Of a stretch of DNA of 6,477 nucleotides, positions 1-6,308 are shown in pieces. The notes under the pieces were generated by a model. It ran no database searches, was not told the DNA's origin, and worked only from the letters and a program-made list of their open reading frames with translations. Within the stretch, counting starts at the first letter, position 1; every line of letters begins with the position of its first letter. The DNA is from Planctomycetota bacterium (GTDB taxonomy: Bacteria > Planctomycetota > UBA8742 > SKZP01), in NCBI GenBank assembly GCA_007127275.1, contig SKZP01000287.1:1-6477 (forward strand), written 5' to 3'. Made by a program: the position numbers and the translations under genes.

Positions 1-45
1 AGCATACGTTTCAGGTGCGACCCAGCGGCCGCTGATTTCAGACCG

Positions 46-73
46 TTAGGAGCTGACAGGAAATTACTTCCGA
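46..73 (+). repeat. Outer terminal repeat, left copy
   Basis: This 28-bp stretch starts TTAGGAGCTG and ends ACTTCCGA. Its reverse complement occurs at 6433-6460 with one mismatch (position 56 against 6450). Identity stops on both sides, so the unit is sharply bounded. Its second half, GGAAATTACTTCC, is itself an imperfect dyad (GGAA-N5-TTCC). Two weaker copies exist at 6283-6308 and 1177-1203. It is best explained as the terminal inverted repeat of a transposable or MITE-like element. The outermost bases read TTA/TAA, which would fit a TA target dinucleotide, but I cannot prove a target-site duplication. Confidence 0.8.
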
Positions 74-139
74 GCCACGGCCTCCCTCTCCGTGTGCAGA
101 TGCATTACTCGCGGTAGCGCAGCATCAGCGCCGAGTTGG

Positions 140-166
140 CATCGACGAGAGGATGAACATGTCGAG
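140..166 (+). repeat. Inner 27-bp perfect inverted repeat, left arm
   Basis: The arm begins CATCGACGAGAGG and ends CATGTCGAG. It is the exact reverse complement of 817-843 over all 27 bases, and identity ends abruptly on both sides. A match of this length is far beyond chance for a window this size. The two arms enclose 650 bp holding the Ig-like fragment. The bases just outside the arms (GAGTTGG on the left, GAATGTC on the right) are unlike each other, so there is no visible target-site duplication. Confidence 0.9.
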
Positions 167-816
167 TGGAAGGCTCGGTTCGCTTGTACCGGTAGGGGTG
201 TTGCGCTCGACGTGTCGGTGAGCGACGGCTTGGCGAGCGAGGCGTTCACGCTGGAAATTCGCATTGACGAGCCCCCCGAGTTGGCGGTGCCCACGGGCCC
301 CGGTCAGGTCGGCGGAACGACGCACCATTATGCAAGCGTCGACACCGGTGACCCACTCGACTTCTCGATCGAGGCGACGCATACCGATCCGAACGAGCCG
401 CTTACGCTTACCGTCGGGGTCAATCAAGGCACGCTGACGCCGAGCGAGGCCGGCTTCACCAGCACCTTCCCCGCGACAACGACGAGCACCACACCCGTCA
501 TGCTCTCGTTTCAGGGCCAGGCCGATATCGACACGGGCAGCGTCGAGTTTCGCCTTCTCGTCGAGGACAGCCTCGGCAACGCCGACACGAAGCACTTCAC
601 GATTGCCGTCAACGGCCTCGCCGCGGCCATACTCGAAAATCGCCCCGCGACGATGGACGGGATCGGGATGGAGTACCGCTTTACGCCAAGCGTGCTCGGC
701 TACCCCACACCGACGGTTGGCGTTTCCGGCCTACCCGGCTGGCTGACCTGGGTCGGCACGACGATCAGCGGGACCCCGAGTGCTGCCGACGGCCCCGCCA
801 CCGGCCCGATCACGAT
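167..816 (+). pseudogene. Fragment of an extracellular Ig-like/He_PIG-domain protein
   Basis: An open frame runs from an ATG at 92 to a stop at 934 (280 codons), but only the part between the inverted repeats looks like protein. In this frame, residues about 39-58 read as the end of a beta-sandwich repeat (VSVSDGLAS). Residues about 61-174 form an Ig/cadherin-like domain ending in EDSLGNADTKHFTIAV. Residues about 180-242 match the He_PIG putative Ig pattern (GLPGWLTW, then ISGTPSAADG and GPITI). The recognisable homology stops at residue 242, exactly where the right repeat arm begins. The flanking codons (MCRCITRGSA at the front, WNVDIITRAV and beyond at the back) look non-coding. There is no signal peptide, no credible start and no natural C-terminus, so I call it an internal piece of a larger surface-protein gene. 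It shares no clear sequence with the lipoprotein at 1405-6174. Confidence 0.65.
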
Positions 817-843
817 CTCGACATGTTCATCCTCTCGTCGATG
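817..843 (-). repeat. Inner 27-bp perfect inverted repeat, right arm
   Basis: This is the reverse complement of 140-166 with no mismatches. The He_PIG-like reading frame loses its family resemblance at the first base of this arm. Just outside, a TCGACAT motif recurs (818-824 and 849-855) together with its complement ATGTCGA (846-852), so the arm sits in a small self-complementary patch. Confidence 0.9.
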
Positions 844-1054
844 GAATGTCGACATCATCACGCGAGCCGTGAGACATTTCTTCCGCACATTCGATCACCA
901 GAACTGCAAGCGCACATGCGCCTCCCACGAATGACAAGGAGACTTGCGCGACTGTTAAAGTGGTGGCGATCGGGCGGGTTCGATGGGGGACTGGCTGCGA
1001 CTAGGTCTCGCCGCCATCGCCTCCCGTGAGCCAGGCCGCTGCGTCTAACGCGGC
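844..1054. other. Non-coding stretch, nothing recognised
   Basis: About 210 bp lie between the right inner repeat arm and the start of the diverged element block. The open frames that cross it are rich in Arg, His and Ser and show no domain pattern or credible ribosome binding site. I see no RNA gene or strong hairpin. It is either unique DNA trapped in the putative left element or the degraded remainder of an older insertion. Confidence 0.5.
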
Positions 1055-1075
1055 GCAACCGCTTGACGTTGCTGT

Positions 1076-1203
1076 TGCTTCGTTGCCGTAGTCTGCGCTG
1101 TTCCACGTGGCGAAGCCACGACTCCGCGGCTCGACGTCCTCCACCTCGCACCGCGTTCGTCCGTTCCGCTCACCTTTCGAACGGTGTTTCCTGGCAGTTC
1201 CTA
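1076..1203 (-). repeat. Diverged inverted copy of the right-end element (6283-6408)
   Basis: Read on the + strand, this block aligns with the reverse complement of 6283-6408. The first 33 bases (1076-1108) match 27 of 33, including a 14-base exact run at 1076-1089. After a one-base shift, 1115-1180 matches 46 of 66 bases (opposite 6305-6370). The block then ends in a terminal-repeat-like sequence (TTTCCTGGCAG at 1187-1197). The two blocks are nearly equal in length (128 and 126 bp). These counts were made by eye. The alignment indicates an old copy of the same element in inverted orientation relative to the right-end copy. Confidence 0.65.
1177..1203 (-). repeat. Degenerate terminal repeat
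   Basis: The sequence resembles the terminal repeat at 6433-6460, read in the same orientation, at 20 of 27 positions. The best-kept part is TTTCCTGGCAGTTCCTA against TTTCCTGACAGCTCCTA. It closes the diverged element block on its right side and would be the inward-facing end of the putative left element. Confidence 0.55.
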
Positions 1204-1221
1204 GTAGACTGTCACAATTGC

Positions 1222-1359
1222 ATCCGTGGGTGGCACATCGCGGGGAACGCCCACGGGCTTCGTCGCCTTCGTCGGCTTCGCCGGTGGGCCGGATCCAGTT
1301 TGCGCCCCGACGCACGGGCGAAGCCCGTGGGCTTGTTAGTCACCTGCACACCCACGGAT
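1222..1359. repeat. Nested inverted repeat (large imperfect hairpin)
   Basis: Two concentric perfect inverted repeats share one centre. The outer arms are 1222-1232 and 1349-1359 (11 bp, ATCCGTGGGTG). The inner arms are 1249-1262 and 1319-1332 (14 bp, GCCCACGGGCTTCG). Together they could fold 138 nt of DNA or RNA into a long interrupted hairpin. It lies about 45 bp beyond the stop codon of the lipoprotein gene, in its 3' flank. It could be an intergenic repeat family member, an mRNA 3' end structure, or both. Confidence 0.7.
1313..1329 (-). terminator. Candidate 3' hairpin of the lipoprotein mRNA
   Basis: A perfect 7-bp GC-rich stem, CACGGGC / GCCCGTG, closes a 3-base loop 76 bases past the stop codon of the minus-strand gene. 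It overlaps the right inner arm of the nested repeat, so two foldings compete. No T-run follows it on the minus strand, so it is not a classical intrinsic terminator. It may act as a 3' stabilising structure or simply belong to the repeat. Confidence 0.35.
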
Positions 1360-1404
1360 TCACGAAGGTTCGCTTGAACACGAGGGGGCTGCCTTTGTCG
1401 TCAA

Positions 1405-4400
1405 TCAATCGGAGAGGATGAAGTGGCCGAGGTCGCTGGGCGAAATCGTCGCGGTAACGGTGCGCCGGGTTTGGTCGACGGTGATGCCGGTGATCTCGCT
1501 CCACGGTCCGTTCTCGTCGTCGGCGCGCCAGAGGCGCAGAGTGGCGAGGTTGAGGCCGGCGATGGCGTCTTCGGTGTAGCGCAGTGTGACCGAAAGCTGG
1601 GTGGCGTTGACGCGGTCGGTTTCGATGTGCCAGCGTACGTCGGCAAGGTCGCTTGGGCTCATCCCCGAAGGGGGACTCACCCCGGCAAGGCCTTCGATGT
1701 AGCGCACGTCCGTTTGTGAGAGGGCCGTGGCCGAGCCGGGGCCGTGGCCGTCGTGCCAGTCGAGCCAGGCGCAAACCCGCGGCGAGGAGGCGTTGCTGCC
1801 GTTGCCGAGCACGCCGGCGGCATACTCGCGAAAGTCCCCCGGCCGCTCGACGCTCGTCACGGTGGCGTCGGGATCCGACATGTCGAGTCCGAAGATTAGA
1901 AAGACCCGTCCGGTGCTCGTCGATCCGTTCGGCTCGCTATCGCCGGGCATCGCGAGCATCACGTCGCCGCGCGCGTTGCCGTTGGTGTCCCCGGCGGCGG
2001 AGACGAACACCGATGAAGAGACTTCGCGATACAGATTTGCGGTATCGGCAGGATTCGCCGGGTCGAGTTCGAATGTGCTCGGCCAACTGCTGCGTCCGAA
2101 CAGCACGTACCCACCCCGATTCGAAGACGAGCCATGTTGCAGCAACAAGTCGGCATGGCCATTTCCGTTAAAATCCCCCACGCCGGCGCCGTCGAAAAAG
2201 AAACCACCTGCGGGGGCTTTGATGAGGAAGCCGTCGGTGCCGGGTAGGAAGTCGGTGCCAAACGCCCAGTTTCCGAACACCAGCCGCCCGTCGACCAAGG
2301 AATCCCACTGAGCGGCGTCGCGACCGAAGGTGACTTGCATCGTTTCCTCGTCGCGACGCAGCAGCAGATCGGCGTAGCCGTTGCCGTTGACGTCGCCGAC
2401 CGGGGCCAAGAAGTCGTCGTTGCGGTCGTGCCCCTCGACGAAGGCGAAATCGCTGCCATCGAGCGTGGTGTCATTGATCTGCTGTGTGCCACCGTGGCTT
2501 TGCCACTCGGATTGCGGGCGGCCGAAGATGAGATAGGCGCCTTGGCGAAAATTGTCCTCGCCGGTGATCGCAATGTCGGCGTAGCCGTTGCCATTGATAT
2601 CGCCAAGGCCTGCACACCAATTCCGAAACCGGATGCCCCAGCTGAATCCAATTGGGTTGGCGTCGATGCGAAAGGCGGTGATGCCGTCGAGTGAGTTGCT
2701 GACGTTGAGCGTGCTGCCGCCGGCGGACCAATCGCTGGCGGTCTTGCCGAAAACAATGAACAACCCGGCACTGCCAGTGACGAGCAGGTCATCATAACCC
2801 GAGCCGTTGACATCTCCGGCGCCGGCAATGGATCTCGGATGATTAGTGGACCAGGGGGACATCCCGGTCAGCTCGACGCCGGTGGTTCCGTTAAGAAGGT
2901 CGACGTTGAGCGAGCCGTTCGTCGCCGACCAGTCGGATATCGAGCGCCCGAAAACGACGTATACGACACCAGTGCCGATCAAGGCGACGTCGTCGAAGCC
3001 GTTGCCGTTGACATCGCCAACGCCGGCAACGACACGGCCCGCTAGGGAGTCGGACTGCGAGTAGAGGCGCACGCCGTCGGTACCGTCAAAGTTGTTGTAG
3101 TCGAAGTTTCCGCCGGTACTTTGCCAGTCCGATTTCGAGCGGCCGAAGACGAGATAGGCCTCGTAGTCATTGATAGCGACCTCGTTGGCGACAAGAACGT
3201 CCGCGTAGCCCGAGCCGTTGACATCTCCGGCACCGCTGATCGACTCGCCGACCGAATCGCTTTGCGACGTACCATGCAGGCTCACGCCGAGCGTCCCGTC
3301 GACATCGGCCATGTCGAATGGCGAAGGGATCTGGCCAACTTCGACTAAGACGCTGCCGGTGAGCGTTGCATCATTTGCGTCGGTGGCCTCGATCGTTTGC
3401 GTACCGAGCGTATCGAGTACGAAGCCGGGTACCTCTACCACTCCTTGGTCACTCGCGTTCATCGACACCGGCGAGGGGAGGGTGGCCGCTGTGTCACTGG
3501 AGGCGAACGCGACGGTACCTGTGTAGCCGTCGGTATGGTTGCCGTATACATCGACCGCACGGACCGTGACCTCGAAGGGTTCGCCGAAGCGCGCCTGGAC
3601 CAACGTTTCCAGGACGAAGCCATGCGTCGTTGAAAGCCCGAGCACCTCGACGGAATCGACGCCGTCGATCACGCCGTCGTCGACCTGGACCCATTGCGTG
3701 CCGGCGGTGCGCAACTCGAAGGGGATGGTCGCAACACCTGCATCGGCGAGCGTAAAGGTATAGTCAGAAATCGGTGGTGCCTGGTCATCCGAGGTGTCGA
3801 AGGAGACGGTCTCGGTATAGTCCGTTACCCGGTTGTCCCAATGGTCGACCACCTCCATGCTCGCCTGATTCGTCGTTCCAGCATCCATGGGGTCGTTCTG
3901 AATATCGACGAGGATTTCGGTCGCTGGTCCTGGTTCGACATCGAAAGGTTCCGTCTCGGTCAAGCTCGGATCGTTGACGTCAGTGACCGTGATCGAATGC
4001 GAGCCAGCGTCATACACCAGGGTGACCCCGAAGGTGTGCTCTCCGTTGTCCGCGCTCGTGAGCGTATAGCTCGAGGGAAGATTCGACGACGTCGTCAGTT
4101 GAAGATCGACCGTACCCGTGTAGCCGGTCGCCACGTTGCCCTGCGAATCAAGCATCCGAATCGTCAGCGAGTTGAATTCGCCGGCTTCGACGGTCGAGGG
4201 ATAGATGATCTCGATCTGCGAGGCGGATCGCGGCACGACGACGATGCCCGTCTGCTCTCCGGACATGCTCGGCTCGGCAACGTCCTCCGCGGCAACGTAG
4301 AAGGTGCCGACACTGCCGAACTCGACGGCATCGCTAAGCGTGACGGTTCCCGCGTCGCTCGACTGAAAGGTCGTATCTCCCGGCAACAGTGCTTGCGAAT

Positions 4401-6174
4401 CATCGGAGGAGAACGACACCGTACCGGTGTAGCTCGGGTCGACGTTGCCGAATTCGTCACGAGCGGTGACGACGACCGAACTCGACTCGTTGACCTCGAT
4501 CGGATTCGTCACTCCCTCGACGCGAAGCCGGTCCGCCTCGGCTGCCTCGACGGTTACGGGATGCGTACCGGTCAGCGAGGTGTCGTTGATGTCGGTGACT
4601 GTGATCGTTTGGCTGCCCGCGTCGTGCAACTCCACGCCGGGGAAGGTGCGCTCCCCTTCGTCAGAGGTAGTGAACGTATAGCTCGCTGGCAACACCCCCG
4701 CGCTTGTCGCGTCGATCTCGATGGTGCCCGTATAGTCCTCGACGATCCCACCGAGGCGGTCGCGCACCTGGACCGTCAGCGTATGCGGCTCGCCTGCGGT
4801 CACCGTTACCGGAAACCCGACGAGTTCGAATTCATCGGCCGGCAACGGCTCGACGACGATGCCGGTTTGCGCCCCTGAGATGCTCGACTGGGCGAGATCT
4901 TCCGCGGCAACATAAAATGTGCCGTCGCTGCCAAACTCAACGCCGTCGCTCCAAGTGACGACACCAGCGTCGCTTGCTAGAAAGGTATAGTTCGCGGGCA
5001 GCGTCGCATGCGGATCGTCGGAGAAGAGGGTCACCGTGCCGATATAGGCCGTATCGACGTTGCCATACTCATCGCGCGCCGTCAGCGTTATGTCGCTCGA
5101 CTCGTAGACCTCGATCGGCGAGGTGATTCCAGTCACGTCGAGTTGTGAGGCCGGCGCTGGCTCGACAATGATTCCCGGTTGTTCGTCGGTCAAGCTCGCC
5201 TCCTCGACGTCAGTGACCCGCAACCACTGCGTGCCCGCGGTGCGCCACTCGAGTCCCGCAACGAGCACGTCTCCTTCGTCGTTCGGCGTGAACGTCACGT
5301 CCGCCGGCAAAAGCGCCTGCGGATCGCTGCTTTCAAAAGTGACGGTTCCCTTATAGGAGTCGGCCGTGAAGCCGTGCGCGTCGACGGCGCGCACGCTCAC
5401 ACTCTCCGCCGTGCCGGCACCGACCGGCGAGACGACGCCGGAGAGTTCGAGCTCGACCGCCTCGCCGGCCACGACGGTCACCGACTGCGTCACGGAAAGC
5501 GTCGGCTCATTGAGGTCATACGCCTCGACGAAGAACGTCCCCAGCGAGTCGAAGACCAACGGTTCCGCAAATTCCACCACGCCGTGCACAGCCGCTGTTG
5601 GCGAGGGTAGTGCTGCCTCTACGTCGTCGGACTGCAAGGCCACGGTGCCGTCATAATCGGTGACATGGTTGCCGAACTCGTCATAAGCCGTCACCGTCAA
5701 CGAATACGGCTCGCCGACCACCGCCTCCGTACTCGGCAACCCCGCCAGAACGAGCATATCCGCTTTTGCGGGCAGCACCTCGACTTCGATCGTGCGTGTG
5801 AGGAACTCAGGATCTCTCGAATCGACGATGCGTATCTCTTGTGTCCCCGTGGTGCGCAGAACCACGGCCGGCAACGGGGCCTGCCCCGCATCGCTTTCTG
5901 TAAAGGCGTATTCGTCCGGAACACTCGCTGCCGGATCGCTCGTCTCAATCGACACCGTACCGCGATATGATTCGAGTCGCATGCCGAACGGATCACGAGC
6001 CTCCAGCGTGACCGTCACGTTCTCGCCAGCCTCGACGACGCCAGGCGCATCGACGACAATCAGCCGGACCGGAACGTCCGACGGATCGCCTTTGCAGCCA
6101 AGCAAAAAGACAACAAGTGACAACGCAAGTGTGACAAGGAACCAAAAGCCAGCAAACGGAAGTGCGCGTGCCAT
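1405..6174 (-). CDS. Giant surface lipoprotein with nine Ig-like repeats and a seven-bladed FG-GAP beta-propeller
   Basis: A 1589-residue protein, complete at both ends. Residues 1-27 form a lipoprotein signal: a hydrophobic core (about 8-26) ending in the lipobox LLGC, with Cys27 as the likely lipidated residue. This supports the chosen ATG, although the upstream AGTAGG abuts the ATG and is a poor ribosome binding site. Residues about 35-947 are nine Ig-like domains of 97-103 residues with the pattern YxGTVxFxSSD, LPxxYTF, SDxG, GTQxIxVTD. Residues about 953-1429 carry seven FG-GAP-type repeats with calcium loops DxNxNGxxD (starting at Asp984, 1054, 1121, 1192, 1261, 1334 and 1396), enough for one closed propeller. 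Residues about 1436-1589 are a C-terminal beta-rich module ending GHFILSD. There is no transmembrane anchor or catalytic motif. Known relatives of both domain types bind ligands or mediate adhesion outside the cell, so an adhesin or binding protein is the best guess; the ligand is unknown. The gene has no operon partner here. Confidence 0.93.
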   Translation of the reverse strand: MARALPFAGFWFLVTLALSLVVFLLGCKGDPSDVPVRLIVVDAPGVVEAGENVTVTLEARDPFGMRLESYRGTVSIETSDPAASVPDEYAFTESDAGQAPLPAVVLRTTGTQEIRIVDSRDPEFLTRTIEVEVLPAKADMLVLAGLPSTEAVVGEPYSLTVTAYDEFGNHVTDYDGTVALQSDDVEAALPSPTAAVHGVVEFAEPLVFDSLGTFFVEAYDLNEPTLSVTQSVTVVAGEAVELELSGVVSPVGAGTAESVSVRAVDAHGFTADSYKGTVTFESSDPQALLPADVTFTPNDEGDVLVAGLEWRTAGTQWLRVTDVEEASLTDEQPGIIVEPAPASQLDVTGITSPIEVYESSDITLTARDEYGNVDTAYIGTVTLFSDDPHATLPANYTFLASDAGVVTWSDGVEFGSDGTFYVAAEDLAQSSISGAQTGIVVEPLPADEFELVGFPVTVTAGEPHTLTVQVRDRLGGIVEDYTGTIEIDATSAGVLPASYTFTTSDEGERTFPGVELHDAGSQTITVTDINDTSLTGTHPVTVEAAEADRLRVEGVTNPIEVNESSSVVVTARDEFGNVDPSYTGTVSFSSDDSQALLPGDTTFQSSDAGTVTLSDAVEFGSVGTFYVAAEDVAEPSMSGEQTGIVVVPRSASQIEIIYPSTVEAGEFNSLTIRMLDSQGNVATGYTGTVDLQLTTSSNLPSSYTLTSADNGEHTFGVTLVYDAGSHSITVTDVNDPSLTETEPFDVEPGPATEILVDIQNDPMDAGTTNQASMEVVDHWDNRVTDYTETVSFDTSDDQAPPISDYTFTLADAGVATIPFELRTAGTQWVQVDDGVIDGVDSVEVLGLSTTHGFVLETLVQARFGEPFEVTVRAVDVYGNHTDGYTGTVAFASSDTAATLPSPVSMNASDQGVVEVPGFVLDTLGTQTIEATDANDATLTGSVLVEVGQIPSPFDMADVDGTLGVSLHGTSQSDSVGESISGAGDVNGSGYADVLVANEVAINDYEAYLVFGRSKSDWQSTGGNFDYNNFDGTDGVRLYSQSDSLAGRVVAGVGDVNGNGFDDVALIGTGVVYVVFGRSISDWSATNGSLNVDLLNGTTGVELTGMSPWSTNHPRSIAGAGDVNGSGYDDLLVTGSAGLFIVFGKTASDWSAGGSTLNVSNSLDGITAFRIDANPIGFSWGIRFRNWCAGLGDINGNGYADIAITGEDNFRQGAYLIFGRPQSEWQSHGGTQQINDTTLDGSDFAFVEGHDRNDDFLAPVGDVNGNGYADLLLRRDEETMQVTFGRDAAQWDSLVDGRLVFGNWAFGTDFLPGTDGFLIKAPAGGFFFDGAGVGDFNGNGHADLLLQHGSSSNRGGYVLFGRSSWPSTFELDPANPADTANLYREVSSSVFVSAAGDTNGNARGDVMLAMPGDSEPNGSTSTGRVFLIFGLDMSDPDATVTSVERPGDFREYAAGVLGNGSNASSPRVCAWLDWHDGHGPGSATALSQTDVRYIEGLAGVSPPSGMSPSDLADVRWHIETDRVNATQLSVTLRYTEDAIAGLNLATLRLWRADDENGPWSEITGITVDQTRRTVTATISPSDLGHFILSD
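1408..1869 (-). other. C-terminal beta-rich module of the lipoprotein
   Basis: Residues about 1436-1589. The first part (SVERPGDFREY to about residue 1500) contains Cys1468 in RVCAW and a His/Gly-rich WLDWHDGHGPG stretch that I do not recognise. The second part (about 1520-1589) has the pattern VTLRYTEDAIAGLN, LRLWRADD, GPWSEI, VTATIS, GHFILSD. That resembles modules seen at the ends of other secreted bacterial proteins, where it may serve as a terminal cap or sorting domain; the role is inference. It lacks an obvious hydrophobic anchor or a short sorting tail. Confidence 0.5.
1888..3318 (-). repeat. Seven-blade FG-GAP propeller coding repeats
   Basis: The coding DNA repeats with a period of roughly 205 bp. 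Each blade contributes a calcium loop (GDVNGSGYAD, GDVNGNGFDD, GDVNGSGYDD, GDINGNGYAD, GDVNGNGYAD, GDFNGNGHAD, GDTNGNARGD). About 20-30 residues later comes a hydrophobic-FG strand (YLVFGRS, YVVFGRS, FIVFGKT, YLIFGRP, QVTFGRD, YVLFGRS, FLIFGLD). Blades 1-4 also share an S-(D/E)-W-x-S linker after the FG strand. Seven loops match the seven-bladed integrin-alpha-like fold, with calcium stabilising the loops. All seven loops retain the acidic and Asn ligands; the last is the most divergent. Confidence 0.9.
3334..6072 (-). repeat. Nine tandem Ig-like domain coding repeats
   Basis: Domains begin at about residues 35, 136, 238, 341, 444, 546, 649, 750 and 847. Two subtypes alternate over the first seven. 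Type B (domains 1, 3, 5, 7) ends GTQ/GSQ-x-I-x-VTD. Type A (domains 2, 4, 6) has DE(F/Y)GN near the front and GTF(F/Y)V-x-A near the end. Domains 8 and 9 are B-like and break the alternation. Domains 4 (352-443) and 6 (557-648) are the closest pair, with 61 of 92 residues identical and no gaps. These repeats probably form a stiff stalk that holds the propeller away from the cell surface. Confidence 0.88.
6094..6174 (-). other. Lipoprotein signal peptide (signal peptidase II type)
   Basis: The first 27 codons encode MARALPFAGFW, then a Leu/Val/Phe-rich core, then LLGC. The n-region has one Arg, the h-region is about 17 residues, and Cys27 fits the +1 position of a lipobox. The residues after Cys27 are KGDPSD; Lys at +2 is not the inner-membrane retention signal known from enterobacteria, so outer-membrane or surface placement is plausible. 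Confidence 0.85.
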
Positions 6175-6234
6175 CCTACTTTCCCAAAAAGGGGCCCAAA
6201 CGGAAGGAGACGGTTGTTATCTTGCCGCGTTGAC

Positions 6235-6262
6235 ATTGTACACGGCTCGCGCCACCGATCAA
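6235..6262 (-). promoter_or_regulatory. Candidate sigma70-type promoter of the lipoprotein gene
   Basis: On the minus strand, TTGATC (6262-6257, four of six matches to the -35 consensus) is followed after 16 bp by TACAAT (6240-6235, five of six matches to the -10 consensus). This would place the transcript start about 54 bases before the ATG. The leader contains a GGGCCCC-TTTTTT-GGG run just ahead of the start codon that could form a weak hairpin near the ribosome binding region. The -35 box lies 20 bp from the edge of the right-end element. Confidence 0.45.
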
Positions 6263-6282
6263 ACACGCTCCCGTGCATTCCC

Positions 6283-6308
6283 AAGGAGCAGTCAGGAGAT
6301 TATTCCGA
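6283..6308 (+). repeat. Degenerate terminal repeat, inner end of the right-end element
   Basis: The sequence AGGAGCAGTCAGGAGATTA...TTCCGA matches the reverse complement of 6433-6460 at 23 of 25 aligned bases with one single-base gap. It has the same orientation as the 46-73 copy. It lacks the outer TTA seen at the other good ends, having CAA instead. Confidence 0.75.

Larger units (their letters stand above)
46..1203 (+). mobile_element. Candidate expanded MITE-like element carrying an Ig-domain gene fragment
   Basis: The left end (46-73) is the outer terminal repeat. The right end (1177-1203) is a degraded version of the same repeat in the opposite orientation, matching the 6433-6460 copy at 20 of 27 positions. 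The last ~130 bp (1076-1203) align with the reverse complement of 6283-6408, so the copy runs in the same sense as the right-end element read on the minus strand. Compared with that 178-bp element, this one would contain about 980 bp of extra DNA (roughly 74-1055), including the 27-bp inverted repeat pair and the gene fragment between them. No transposase is present, so any movement would need an enzyme supplied elsewhere. Alternatively, the left terminus and the 1076-1203 block are two unrelated remnants. Confidence 0.4.

Noticed and set aside
125..595. A 156-codon open frame on the minus strand
   Set aside because: It is antisense to the He_PIG-like fragment. The + frame has clear family patterns, whereas this one is Arg-rich without motifs.
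823..1029. A 68-codon + strand open frame after the right inner repeat
   Set aside because: It has no ribosome binding site and an Arg/His/Ser-rich composition. It starts inside the repeat arm and overlaps the fragment's frame; nothing supports it as a gene.
1045..1340. Integron attC-like pieces (GTCTAAC near 1044, GTTAGTC near 1335)
   Set aside because: The spacing of about 290 bp is too long, GTTAGTC breaks the GTTRRRY core, and no paired L-box symmetry or integrase is present.
844..1404. Possible tRNA, riboswitch or CRISPR in the left non-coding region
   Set aside because: No cloverleaf, no CCA-type acceptor pairing, no regularly spaced direct repeats and no known aptamer core were found by eye.
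817..1431. Resemblance between the inner repeat arm (DMFILSS when translated) and the last codons of the lipoprotein (GHFILSD)
   Set aside because: The exact match is only 11 bases (TTCATCCTCTC). Matches of that length are expected several times by chance in a window this size, so no relation can be claimed.
1959..2828. A 289-codon open frame on the minus strand in another frame
   Set aside because: It lies inside the propeller coding region; its Ser/Ala/Thr/Pro-rich sequence is an out-of-frame reading of the FG-GAP repeats.
3694..4878. A 394-codon open frame on the + strand opposite the Ig-like repeats
   Set aside because: It is antisense to a strongly supported coding region, is rich in Arg and Asp as expected from GC-rich reverse reading, mirrors the repeat period and shows no domain. 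It is a codon-bias shadow.
6060..6284. A 74-codon minus-strand open frame overlapping the start of the lipoprotein gene
   Set aside because: It overlaps the lipoprotein signal-peptide codons in another frame and crosses the promoter candidate; no family or motif is visible.
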